A stretch of 11,462 nucleotides of DNA, from contig JAIRVN010000013.1 in the NCBI GenBank assembly GCA_031253875.1, positions 1 to 11,462 on the forward strand, written 5' to 3'. Positions 1 through 6,999 of the stretch are shown here, piece after piece. The position numbers and the translations under genes were made by a program. The notes beneath the pieces are model-generated. The model searched no databases, was not told the origin of the DNA, and worked only from the letters and a program-made list of their open reading frames with translations. Numbering within the stretch: position 1 is the first letter of the stretch; every line of letters starts with the position of its first letter. Origin of the DNA: Deltaproteobacteria bacterium. GTDB taxonomy: Bacteria; Desulfobacterota; Desulfovibrionia; Desulfovibrionales; Desulfovibrionaceae.

Positions 1-104
1 TCAACGTGTTCGGCAACACCATTGCGGCGCTGCTGCTGTACCGGGTTGGCGGCCAGCACCTGACGGACGCGGTGGACGAAGCGATCGCGGCCAAAAAATC
101 ATAA
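1..104 (+). CDS. C-terminal end of a probable dicarboxylate/amino-acid:cation symporter (partial)
   Basis: Only the last 33 codons are in the window (reading frame from base 3, stop TAA at 102-104). The peptide begins NVFGNTIAALLLYRVGG and ends in a short charged tail (DAVDEAIAAKKS). An Asn-Val-x-Gly-Asn/Asp motif inside a hydrophobic helix, followed by a short cytoplasmic tail, is what the last transmembrane helix of the SLC1-like DAACS symporters (GltP/DctA type) looks like; there this segment lines the substrate and sodium sites. The family call rests on this one motif, so other multipass carriers remain possible. The gene ends just before an intrinsic terminator and is convergent with the minus-strand cluster. 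Confidence 0.55.
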   Translation, partial: NVFGNTIAALLLYRVGGQHLTDAVDEAIAAKKS

Positions 105-131
105 CCGGGCGTCCGCGCACATGCGCATGTT

Positions 132-170
132 CAGGCCTGTCCCTTGCGGGATGGGCCTGTTGTCATTTTC
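132..170 (+). terminator. Rho-independent terminator after the symporter gene
   Basis: A 12-bp stem (132-143 with 148-159, including two G-T wobbles) closes on the tetraloop TTGC and is followed by a T-rich tail (TTGTCATTTTC, 160-170). It starts 27 bases after the symporter stop codon. On the minus strand the same hairpin is not followed by a T run, so it is a terminator mainly for plus-strand transcription. It could still act weakly on transcripts leaving the minus-strand cysteine-hydrolase gene. Confidence 0.8.
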
Positions 171-184
171 AAGAAGGAGCCCGC

Positions 185-760
185 TCAATGCTTTTCTATA
201 TAACGCAGGGAGTGCGGATCAATGTATATGAGCTGTCCCTGGCGTATCTCCGCAGTATTGGTGACGAATTCATGTTTCCCGATACGTTGGACGGCTTCAG
301 GCTCATGGCTTGCGTCATACAGGCGCAGGCTGCTGTCTTCCAGATGACTTATGGTGCTCCAGTGGCGGTTGACGGGCGGGTCTTCCGGCAGCAGATAACG
401 AAAAAAGCGGAACACTACCGCACGGCGCGGGCTTCCGTCCAGCCAGGAATGAATGGCCTGCCAGGTTTCCTCCGGATCGGGCGTACAGGCGCCTTCCCCA
501 GGCTGCGGGAAAGGCGCCTGCACGCGCATGGGATAATTGAAGGAATGCACCTGCAACATGGCGTCCACCAGGGGAATATAGTCGGTCTGCTGGTCGAGCA
601 CGGCTTTGAAGGCGTCTTTGTTGTCAGCCAGGGCCAGCAGGGTTTCGTGGAGAATCTCCCTGGCCTTGAGCGCCCGCAGTCCGTGAGTCAGGCGCATAGC
701 GTTGAGCACCGCGTATATGGCGCAAAAGACGTCGAGTTTGCCCTGGTAAAATGGTTTCAT
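185..760 (-). CDS. Papain-like (clan CA/C39-like) cysteine hydrolase
   Basis: A 191-residue soluble protein with no signal peptide or membrane helix, so probably cytoplasmic. The N-terminus YQGKLDVFCAIYAVLNAMR places a Gln (Q6) seven residues before a Cys (C13) that starts a hydrophobic helix. This is the oxyanion-hole/nucleophile layout of papain-fold and C39-like enzymes. Further on, RHWSTISHL (H133) and LRLYDAS (D149) supply the expected His and Asp on adjacent strands. All four catalytic-type residues are therefore present and the enzyme looks intact. It may be a protease, a transglutaminase-like enzyme or an acyltransferase; the sequence cannot decide. It is the last gene of the minus-strand cluster, 64 bases after the small GTPase gene, with a poor Shine-Dalgarno sequence (A-rich leader). 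Position next to the GTPase suggests the same pathway, possibly processing a partner. Confidence 0.65.
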   Translation of the reverse strand: MKPFYQGKLDVFCAIYAVLNAMRLTHGLRALKAREILHETLLALADNKDAFKAVLDQQTDYIPLVDAMLQVHSFNYPMRVQAPFPQPGEGACTPDPEETWQAIHSWLDGSPRRAVVFRFFRYLLPEDPPVNRHWSTISHLEDSSLRLYDASHEPEAVQRIGKHEFVTNTAEIRQGQLIYIDPHSLRYIEKH

Positions 761-824
761 GGTTTTTTTGTTTGCCTGCTCTTTCGAGGGGGCTCATTCA
801 TACCACCGCCTCGGACGGCGGCAG

Positions 825-1325
825 CTACTTTTCCTGCAGCATGGCCTCGGCCAGCCTGATAAAGGCATCCTCGACGCCTTCGCCCGTTTTGGCGCTTGTT
901 CTCAGCACCTGTATATCTTGCAGTTCAAGGCGCGCAATATCATCCTCCGTCACCTGCCAATCCGGGAGCAAATCCGCTTTGTTCAACAGCAGACAATGGG
1001 GCACATTGCCGATAACATCAAGGGCAAGCAGGCGAATGAGCAGCGCCGTATTCAGCGTGTCCTTGCGCGTGCCGTCGGCAACAAGGAAAAACCCCATAGC
1101 GCCGCGCAGATAGGAAACATTGATCTCATTGTATTCGTCCTTGCCCGCCATATCCCACAGCACCAGGTTGACGTCCTGTTCTCCCACGCGGCATTCTTTT
1201 TTGCTGATTTTCACTCCCAGGGTAGACAGATAACGATCCGAAAAAATCGAATGCACATATTGCTCGACAAGAGAGGTTTTGCCGACCGCAAAAGTTCCAA
1301 GCATGCAGATTTTCTTACTTACCAT
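825..1325 (-). CDS. Ras/Rab-like small GTPase with Lys in place of the catalytic Gln
   Basis: A 166-residue single-domain GTPase. All nucleotide-binding motifs are visible: P-loop GTFAVGKT (10-17), a switch I Thr (T35, in STLGV), DMAG (58-61), NKAD (115-118) and TSAK (143-146). Its Rab-like spacing and WDMAGKDE segment place it among bacterial Ras-like GTPases related to MglA and the 'Rup' groups. After DxxG the usual Gln61 equivalent is Lys (K62), so intrinsic hydrolysis should be slow or depend on a GAP-like partner. There is no C-terminal Cys for lipidation and no membrane helix, so it is cytosolic unless recruited. I chose the start at 1325 because GGAG lies five bases upstream; the in-frame ATG at 1349 has no ribosome binding site. 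The gene lies between the sensor kinase and the cysteine hydrolase, and the roadblock-like region of the OmpA protein is its most likely local partner. Confidence 0.88.
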   Translation of the reverse strand: MVSKKICMLGTFAVGKTSLVEQYVHSIFSDRYLSTLGVKISKKECRVGEQDVNLVLWDMAGKDEYNEINVSYLRGAMGFFLVADGTRKDTLNTALLIRLLALDVIGNVPHCLLLNKADLLPDWQVTEDDIARLELQDIQVLRTSAKTGEGVEDAFIRLAEAMLQEK

Positions 1326-1330
1326 TTTCA

Positions 1331-1334
1331 CTCC
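1331..1334 (-). promoter_or_regulatory. Shine-Dalgarno site that sets the GTPase start
   Basis: GGAG on the minus strand, six bases from ATG at 1325 (GGAG-TGAAA-ATG). It supports the shorter 166-residue GTPase over the start at 1349. Confidence 0.6.
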
Positions 1335-1354
1335 GCACAACGCGTGCATTTGCC

Positions 1355-1370
1355 GCGATCCGACGATCGC
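1355..1370 (-). other. Small intergenic hairpin between kinase and GTPase genes
   Basis: A perfect 6-bp inverted repeat (GCGATC / GATCGC) around a four-base loop lies in the 58-base gap between the kinase stop and the GTPase start. No T run follows, so it is not an intrinsic terminator. It could mark RNA processing or simply be chance. Confidence 0.3.
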
Positions 1371-1383
1371 CTCCGGGTACGCA

Positions 1384-3276
1384 TCAGTAGGTCAAAAAGT
1401 GGTCGAAAGGCAACTGCAGGTGGAACATACTGCCTTTACCAACTTCGGACTCCACCCAGAGTCGGCCCTGCATCAATTCCGTCAGACGTTTGCTCAACGT
1501 CAGCCCCAAACCGGCGCCGCCGTACTGGCGCGTCATGCTCCCGTCGGCCTGGGTAAAACCCTCGAAAATACGTTCCAACTGTGTGGATTCAATGCCGATA
1601 CCGCTATCCTGCACCAAAAAATGTACGGAAACTTGGCGCTCATTTTCCGTTTCCGTCCGAACGTGCAGAGCAACCTGTCCCTGTTCTGTAAATTTTATCG
1701 CGTTATGCAGCAGATGGTGCAAGATCTGTCGCAAATGGGGCGCATCTCCCACAAGCATATCCGGCAACGCCGCATCAACGTGCATCTCAAACATCAGCCC
1801 TTTAGCTTCGGCGCGATCCTTCATGCCATCGTACAGCGAGCGCAGCAGCGAGCGCAGGCCGAACGGAACATTTTCCGTCTCCACAGCGCCCGTCTGCATC
1901 TTGGAGAAATCCATGATGTCATTGAACACTCCCAGCAGGCTCAACGTGGAACTATGAATTTTTTCAAGGTATCCTTTGAGTTTGGCAGAGGGATTTTGTT
2001 GCAGCGCCAGATGGCTCATGCCCAGTATGCCATTCATGGGCGTGCGTATTTCGTGGCTCATACGCGCCAGGAAATCGTTTTTCGCCTGATTCTCCTCTTC
2101 AGCCAAATGCCGTCTGGCAATATCTTGAGCACGGATTTGGAGAATGTCGCGCAGGCACGTTATCACAGTATTATACACAGCCACCAGCATTCGTATTTCT
2201 TCGTTCGTTGCGACAAGCGCAAGCCTGCTTTCCAGGTCCCCGCCGCTAAGACGAAGCGCCGCAGCGTTGAGGGCCTGCAGAGGGCGGGAAACCTCGCGCG
2301 CTATCAGGAAATACAGCACAAGAAACAGCAATATGGCGGTAAGGGCCAGGTATCCCACATTTGTATACAGCGAACGCGTCACGTCGCGAAGGACGATTTT
2401 TTCCGGCACAACGGCCAGCAGAGTCCATTCCGTGCTTTGCACCGGCGCATACGCAAGCCACAGCGCCCCTGCCCCTGACGTCGCATCCAGACGGATAACG
2501 CCCTCTCCGCCCTTGTGGAGCAAGGCATACGCGAGCTCTTCCAAATCCGCGCGTTTTTGCGTCTGGGCAAGGCTCACCAGCGTATGCTGCAAAATATATT
2601 CGGACTCGGGATGGGAAATAACCGTCCCCGTCTTGCTGATAAGCACGATAAAGCCGCCCGCCGTTTCCAGCGCGGCGAGTTTGGTCCTGATGTCTGCAAC
2701 GCGCGTATCGACCTTGAACACCCCGATAAATTCGTTATCCTGCGTAATAGGCGCGCTGAAACTGACAACAATGGCATCTTCCGCGCTGAAGTACGGATCC
2801 GTCCAGGCACTGGCGCCTGTCAGCTTGGGGATAAGAAACCAGTCAGCAAACTGGTAATCAAAGTTGTATTCCGGGTCAATAAACATGTGCCTCATGGCGT
2901 TGCCGGAAGCACGAAACGCACGCGGCGCAAAAAATTTCTTTTGCGCGTCAAAGCGGTATGTGTCGAAAGCAACCACCGTGCCGTACACAGACGGGTTTTC
3001 CCTGGCGATGGCGTCAAGCAGTGGAAAAAAATCTTCTTCCCCGGCGAAAATGCCGCGGGAAAACAGGGCGGACACGGTCCGCGCCGCCTGCGCAAGCGAT
3101 ACGAAATGTCCGTCGACTTGCGCCGCACGGCTCGCCGCCTGGTTGGACAGCACGGTTATGGCCGAGTCCACTGCACGCTGTTTGCCGACGGAGTATTCAT
3201 AGCCGATGAGCAAACCGTAGAGGATTATCAGCGGCAAGCCGATAATAGCCAGCATTTTCGTCCGCAAAGGCAGCAT
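1384..3276 (-). CDS. Membrane sensor histidine kinase (dCache - HAMP - HisKA - HATPase)
   Basis: About 630 residues. An N-terminal membrane helix (about 8-27) and a second one (about 308-327) flank a 270-residue periplasmic region with the double-Cache layout typical of small-ligand sensors (for example SAWTDPYF and [10 protein letters not shown]). A HAMP-like linker follows, then the phosphoacceptor helix [19 protein letters not shown] with His at about 409. The ATP-binding domain has an N box ([10 protein letters not shown]), [13 protein letters not shown] and GGAGLGL. It ends directly after this domain: no receiver or HPt domain is present, and no response regulator is encoded in the window. 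The start is ambiguous between ATG 3276 and an adjacent GTG at 3279, without a strong ribosome site. The stop of the upstream binding-protein gene is only about 12 bases away, so translational coupling is likely. Pairing with a periplasmic binding protein suggests that the protein presents ligand to this sensor. Confidence 0.92.
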   Translation of the reverse strand: MLPLRTKMLAIIGLPLIILYGLLIGYEYSVGKQRAVDSAITVLSNQAASRAAQVDGHFVSLAQAARTVSALFSRGIFAGEEDFFPLLDAIARENPSVYGTVVAFDTYRFDAQKKFFAPRAFRASGNAMRHMFIDPEYNFDYQFADWFLIPKLTGASAWTDPYFSAEDAIVVSFSAPITQDNEFIGVFKVDTRVADIRTKLAALETAGGFIVLISKTGTVISHPESEYILQHTLVSLAQTQKRADLEELAYALLHKGGEGVIRLDATSGAGALWLAYAPVQSTEWTLLAVVPEKIVLRDVTRSLYTNVGYLALTAILLFLVLYFLIAREVSRPLQALNAAALRLSGGDLESRLALVATNEEIRMLVAVYNTVITCLRDILQIRAQDIARRHLAEEENQAKNDFLARMSHEIRTPMNGILGMSHLALQQNPSAKLKGYLEKIHSSTLSLLGVFNDIMDFSKMQTGAVETENVPFGLRSLLRSLYDGMKDRAEAKGLMFEMHVDAALPDMLVGDAPHLRQILHHLLHNAIKFTEQGQVALHVRTETENERQVSVHFLVQDSGIGIESTQLERIFEGFTQADGSMTRQYGGAGLGLTLSKRLTELMQGRLWVESEVGKGSMFHLQLPFDHFLTY

Positions 3277-3288
3277 CACGGCGGCGGC

Positions 3289-4326
3289 TCACTTGACCGG
3301 AACAGGCCGGAAGAGCGTTTCATAAGAGAGCTTGCTGACGTCACGGCCCTGCGACTTCAACGCATCGACAATAAAGTCATAATCTGCCCGGCGCAGTTGG
3401 CCCCAATCCGCCGGATCCGGTCCGACCCCGTGCGTGACAAGATCCTTGACAACCTGGAGCATCCAGCGTTGGTGGCCCCTGTTCGTTACTACCGAATTGG
3501 CCTTCGTATAGCGCAATACCGTATCCAGCGTTTCTTCCTCATGTGCGAAGGCGTAGGCCCAACCTTTGATAACCGCCGCGTTCACGGCGGCGCAGATATC
3601 CGGATGCTCGTCCCTGTAGCGGGACGTGGTGAAAAGCCCGTCTCCCACAAAATTCAGGCCTGCATCCGCGTAATGGAATTCCACGAGATCCTTTTTGCGT
3701 AATCCCCTCTCAAGCAAGGAATAGTATTCGTTGTAATACATTGCCTGTGATGCGTCCGCCGCGCCCTGAAGCATGGGCGCCAGACTGTTGCTGAGCGGGA
3801 AAACAGCCTTGGGTTTGATGGCAAAAGCCGCCAAAAACATTCTGAATTCCGAATCAAAATCCCCGCCCCAGGAAAGGAGCACCTTGCCCGTCAGATCTTC
3901 CGGCTTGGTGATGCCCCGGCCGGCCCTGGCCACCATCATGGTAGCGCTTTTCTGCATGTATTGCCCTATGTTGACCGGATCCAGCCCCTCGATCCTGCGT
4001 AAAAGGCCTGTGGCCAGCCAGGCGGTGGCAAATTCCACTTCTCCCGCGCACAGACGGTGTATCGGCTTGTCGCCGAGCTTGGACCAGAGAAGTTGTACTG
4101 TCGGCAGTCCTGCTGCGCGGAAAAAACCTTTCTCGTACGCCATGATGAAACCGGCGAACTGCGCCTGAGGCTGCCATTGCATAAGTACACGGACAGGGGG
4201 CTGTACATCCGCGCTGCTCCGGGTCTGAGCACGCGAATCCGGCGGCATGCAACAGACAAGAACGGCGATACACGCCATGCGCCACACGATGGAACACATC
4301 CGGCTCAAATGCGTCGCACGCCACAT
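3289..4326 (-). CDS. Periplasmic NMT1/THI5-like (SsuA-type) substrate-binding protein
   Basis: A 345-residue exported protein. Residues about 1-33 form a signal peptide: Arg-containing start, hydrophobic MACIAVLVC core and a plausible signal peptidase I site SRA/Q. There is no proper lipobox. The mature part starts VRVLMQWQPQAQFAGFIMAY and continues with YEKGFF, the classic first lobe of the NMT1/THI5-like family that binds taurine, alkanesulfonates, pyrimidine precursors and similar molecules. GKVLLSWGGDFDSEFRMFL and the C-terminal HPDICAAVNAAVIKGWAYA helix also fit. No ABC permease or ATPase is encoded nearby. The gene lies just upstream of a dCache kinase, so a sensory co-receptor role is more likely than transport. 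The ligand cannot be read from the sequence. The start is placed at ATG 4326 because GGAGG lies five bases upstream; an in-frame GTG at 4347 is less likely. Confidence 0.82.
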   Translation of the reverse strand: MWRATHLSRMCSIVWRMACIAVLVCCMPPDSRAQTRSSADVQPPVRVLMQWQPQAQFAGFIMAYEKGFFRAAGLPTVQLLWSKLGDKPIHRLCAGEVEFATAWLATGLLRRIEGLDPVNIGQYMQKSATMMVARAGRGITKPEDLTGKVLLSWGGDFDSEFRMFLAAFAIKPKAVFPLSNSLAPMLQGAADASQAMYYNEYYSLLERGLRKKDLVEFHYADAGLNFVGDGLFTTSRYRDEHPDICAAVNAAVIKGWAYAFAHEEETLDTVLRYTKANSVVTNRGHQRWMLQVVKDLVTHGVGPDPADWGQLRRADYDFIVDALKSQGRDVSKLSYETLFRPVPVK

Positions 4327-4331
4327 ACAAT

Positions 4332-4336
4332 CCTCC
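4332..4336 (-). promoter_or_regulatory. Strong Shine-Dalgarno site that sets the binding-protein start
   Basis: GGAGG on the minus strand, five bases before ATG 4326 (GGAGG-ATTGT-ATG). It favours 4326 over the GTG at 4347. Confidence 0.7.
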
Positions 4337-4358
4337 GGGCAGTTCACAGATATGCGTT

Positions 4359-4387
4359 ACATTACATGGCTTGCACGGCGTCCGCAA
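4359..4387 (-). promoter_or_regulatory. Candidate internal sigma70-type promoter before the binding-protein gene
   Basis: On the minus strand, TTGCGG (4382-4387) and TAATGT (4359-4364) are 17 bases apart, in the 82-base gap between the OmpA-protein stop and the binding-protein start. The palindrome TTGCATGCAA (4391-4400) lies next to the -35 box. The match is moderate. If real, it would let the binding protein, kinase, GTPase and hydrolase be expressed apart from the upstream genes. Confidence 0.35.
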
Positions 4388-4408
4388 CCCTTGCATGCAA
4401 CGGATTTT

Positions 4409-6304
4409 TTATCGCTCGTCGCTCGCCGGAGCTGTCTTTCCTGCAAGATCCAAGCTTGCTCTGGGCATCTGGGCCAGATGCACTTTCAATTCAATACGCC
4501 GGCTGCCCTGATCGCCTTCCCGTAAATTTTTGGCAGGTTCCGCATATTGCGCCCCCATGCCGTAAATCGTCAACGGAATGCTTGCTCCACGGGCATACAA
4601 CATGGCGGCCAGAGTTTTTGCCCGCTCCTGGCTCAATTCGTAATTGCGTTTTTCCTGGCCCAGGCTGTCCGCATGGCCGTACACGGTCACACTGACGCTT
4701 ACGCCCATGTCTTTGCCCAATCTTTCCAGCGCTACCAAATCTTCCACAAGCTGCAAAAGTTTCGGATGATCTGCAGGAACAGGCATATCCCTGCCCAAAG
4801 GGAATTTTACGGAAACGGACTCAATAGCCCGGACAAGCTCGTGCATTCGATACGCGCGCGGATCCTCAAGCTGCTTCATATCGAGCTGTTTTATGCCCGG
4901 CACTGAAAGCAGTTCCCGGCGGCTCTGTAAAATCCAGTCCATGGGCGCTGTGCCGGAAAGACGCAGGATGCCGCCCTCGGCTTGAAATTCCATCTGCACG
5001 GTCTTTGGGAGACGGATTGCTTTCTCTATCCGCCTGGTGACAATGGGCGCCACATACGACACAAAGGGCTCCCAGCGGATGTGGAAACTCGCAGGATCCA
5101 CCCCCTGTTCCCGCAGCACCTGTTCAATGGGTCTGGCAAGCTCATCCCGCATGCAGAACATTGTCCAGGGCAGGGACTCTGTCCTGTGGATGTCATATAC
5201 CACTATGCCCGGTTCGCTGTTGAGCGCGGCAATGCCGCGTTCCAATGCTCCGCGCGTTTGCGCCGCCTCCTGCGCATGCTGATGCTCCGTATAGCGCCAT
5301 GCCCCGATGGCGCCCACGACAGCTATGACAAACGCCACCGGCAACGCCTTTATCCACATCGGCAATGGCTTGTCGTCCTCAATCATCCGGGTGACAAGGC
5401 AGGCATCCAGATGCCGGCACGCAAGGCTGAAGGGCGTTGTATCGCCGTTGAAATTTGCCAGAGCGTCCGCATGTTCGAGGATTATGAGTTCGAGGGCCGA
5501 ACGCAGCTTGTCCCGGAAATCCGCCGGCGGCGCGCCCTGTACGACACAAGCCAGATACGCCTTTGCGGAGCGTTCCACAAAAATTGTGGCCTCGCCCATC
5601 TGCAGTGATTCCAGTTCGTCCTGCCGGGCGCCGCTGAAACAGTCCCGCACGAAATCCTGGATAGCTGTAAGCATTGCGGAAACCATGTCCGCGTCCTGTC
5701 CCGGGACATCTTCGTCCTGCACATGGGCAAGTACAAGCCCCGTAGCGCTGTGGATCAAAAAAATCTGCTCGACCCTGTACACCAGGGTATGCAGCAGAAC
5801 AACCTCGCTGAAGGGTTTGCCCGTGCGCAGGGCTTCCAGCCGCCAGCGCAATCCTTTCCAACTGAAGGACATCTCCAGCGTCTTGTGCAACCCCTGAAGC
5901 ATGGTGCGAAAACTTTCCGCGATGGAGCGCCGGATTGCCGGTCCCATCAGCGGAAAAAGCACCGAGGTGAAATCCAGGGGATTCCTGCGCAGCGCGCCTT
6001 TGACGATTTCTTCGACTACAGGCTCAAGCGCCTTGCCCAGCCTGTCATCTTTGCCGGCGCGGAGCAGCACCGCCTCCGCAACAACCGTACTCACTTCGCG
6101 CGCGCGAAGAGCAGGATCGTCCAGGCGTTTCCTGATATCTTCAAGCAGGCTCAGCTCTGTTCCGAAAAGAAGCTCGCGCAGCGCGCCAAATTCTGTCTTG
6201 TCGGATACGGCTGCGACAGAAGGGACTTCGCAGGCCGCGTGCAAACGCGCCGCTTCAGAAGAAACAGCAGTATCGCGTTCAGGCATCCGGCGCGCCAGGC
6301 TCAT
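4409..6304 (-). CDS. Trans-envelope OmpA-domain protein with cytoplasmic roadblock/LC7-like region
   Basis: About 631 residues in four parts. (i) Cytoplasmic residues 1-317: a helical segment opening with ALRELLFGTELSLLEDIRKR (41-60), then a beta-beta-alpha-beta-beta-beta-alpha stretch (about 175-285; IFLIHSATGLVLAHV, DMVSAMLTAIQDFVRDCF, LESLQMGEATIFVE, AYLACVVQG) that matches the topology of roadblock/LC7 domains. (ii) One membrane helix at about 318-337. (iii) A periplasmic linker with a BON-like segment (about 424-480; RLSGTAPMDWIL, SVPGIKQLD). (iv) A C-terminal OmpA domain (about 490-610) with GHADSLG, NYELSQERAKTL and GSRRIEL, which carries the Asp and Arg used for peptidoglycan binding. 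It has no outer-membrane barrel. I recognise similar OmpA proteins beside small GTPases in other bacteria. The start overlaps the upstream gene by 26 bases; ATG 6286 is an alternative with an 8-base overlap. Neither has a clear ribosome site, which points to translational coupling. Confidence 0.82.
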   Translation of the reverse strand: MSLARRMPERDTAVSSEAARLHAACEVPSVAAVSDKTEFGALRELLFGTELSLLEDIRKRLDDPALRAREVSTVVAEAVLLRAGKDDRLGKALEPVVEEIVKGALRRNPLDFTSVLFPLMGPAIRRSIAESFRTMLQGLHKTLEMSFSWKGLRWRLEALRTGKPFSEVVLLHTLVYRVEQIFLIHSATGLVLAHVQDEDVPGQDADMVSAMLTAIQDFVRDCFSGARQDELESLQMGEATIFVERSAKAYLACVVQGAPPADFRDKLRSALELIILEHADALANFNGDTTPFSLACRHLDACLVTRMIEDDKPLPMWIKALPVAFVIAVVGAIGAWRYTEHQHAQEAAQTRGALERGIAALNSEPGIVVYDIHRTESLPWTMFCMRDELARPIEQVLREQGVDPASFHIRWEPFVSYVAPIVTRRIEKAIRLPKTVQMEFQAEGGILRLSGTAPMDWILQSRRELLSVPGIKQLDMKQLEDPRAYRMHELVRAIESVSVKFPLGRDMPVPADHPKLLQLVEDLVALERLGKDMGVSVSVTVYGHADSLGQEKRNYELSQERAKTLAAMLYARGASIPLTIYGMGAQYAEPAKNLREGDQGSRRIELKVHLAQMPRASLDLAGKTAPASDER

Positions 6305-6962
6305 TCAGCAGCATGTGTCCAAACTCGCCGCTCCACTGATTGCTCAGTTTGACGGCCACGTCATTAAACAAGCCGGACAAGGAACTGCGGTAGACCATGT
6401 CATGCCGGATCTGGGCGGCTGTACTGGCAAGGACCTCCAGAGTATCCCGGTACTTCTCCTCGACCTTGTCGGACAGGCTGCTGCTTTCGGTAAGCAGCAA
6501 CTGGCGCAGTTCCCGCTCCGTGGCGTCCAGCACGCCGGACAGCTTGGTCAGTTTGCGTTCAAAGCCTTCCACCGCCGCAGCCAGATCCTTGGCGAGTTGC
6601 GCAAACGCGTCCGCCCGCTCGCGCTGTTCGTTTTTCAGCCCTTCGTTCCGCTCTCGTTGCTCATTTTTCAGGGCTTCAGAACGCTCACGCTGTTCATTCT
6701 TTATTTCACTGTCGCGTTCCGCGCCTTCCGCCTTGATACGATGCATGAGAGAGGCGTTCTCGCTCTTCATAAAATTTTCCAAGGAATCAAGGCGTTTTTT
6801 TAACGCATCACGAGCATCGTTGATCTCGCGCGTAAAACGTTCTTCCTGACGCTGGAAACGCGTTTCCAGATCCTTCAACTGCGCGCCGAACAGGATATCC
6901 CGGACCTGTTCCATCGAAGAAGCCTCTATCGGATGTGGCGCTTCATTGGGACGTTTGCTCAT
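6279..6962 (-). CDS. Soluble coiled-coil protein with hendecad repeats
   Basis: 227 residues, strongly charged, with no signal peptide or membrane helix. An N-terminal motif MEQVRDILFGAQLKDLETRF (17-36) is followed by a long coiled coil (about 30-185). Inside it, an 11-residue unit is repeated four times (77-120; three near-identical copies beginning KNEQRER). The C-terminal cap contains YRSSLSGLFNDVAVKLSNQW. Its N-terminal motif resembles the one at the start of the neighbouring OmpA protein. The gene overlaps the OmpA-protein gene and begins 37 bases after the flavoprotein gene. Its start is supported by GGAG five bases before ATG 6962. I do not recognise a named family. An elongated scaffold that links the OmpA protein and the GTPase is an inference from context. 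Confidence 0.8.
   Translation of the reverse strand: MSKRPNEAPHPIEASSMEQVRDILFGAQLKDLETRFQRQEERFTREINDARDALKKRLDSLENFMKSENASLMHRIKAEGAERDSEIKNEQRERSEALKNEQRERNEGLKNEQRERADAFAQLAKDLAAAVEGFERKLTKLSGVLDATERELRQLLLTESSSLSDKVEEKYRDTLEVLASTAAQIRHDMVYRSSLSGLFNDVAVKLSNQWSGEFGHMLLNEPGAPDA
6603..6734 (-). repeat. Tandem 33-bp repeats encoding 11-residue coiled-coil units
   Basis: Four in-frame 33-bp units. Three (6603-6701, residues 88-120) encode KNEQRERSEAL, KNEQRERNEGL and KNEQRERADAF. The fourth (6702-6734) is degenerate, KAEGAERDSEI. Third-position differences between the copies show that the protein pattern is conserved beyond recent DNA duplication. Confidence 0.85.
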
Positions 6963-6999
6963 GTTATCTCCGCAAGTGGGTTATATGGAGGAAATACCC

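Noticed and set aside
119..130. Palindrome ACATGCGCATGT next to the terminator
   Set aside because: It is a perfect 12-base palindrome but isolated, with no second copy and no promoter beside it. Chance is the simplest explanation.
188..859. Plus-strand reading frame of 223 codons with AAGGAG eight bases upstream of its ATG
   Set aside because: It lies opposite the cysteine-hydrolase gene, whose minus-strand product has a coherent catalytic motif set. The plus-strand product shows no recognisable motif and the ribosome-like site is probably coincidental.
1384..3276. Hybrid histidine kinase with a receiver domain
   Set aside because: The protein ends right after the ATP-binding domain ([11 protein letters not shown]); no Asp-containing receiver motif is present.
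1279..3702. Long plus-strand reading frames (1279-2478 and 2515-3702)
   Set aside because: They are antisense to the kinase and binding-protein genes, which carry full family motifs. The antisense products are rich in Arg, His and Gln without domain patterns, as expected for shadow frames.
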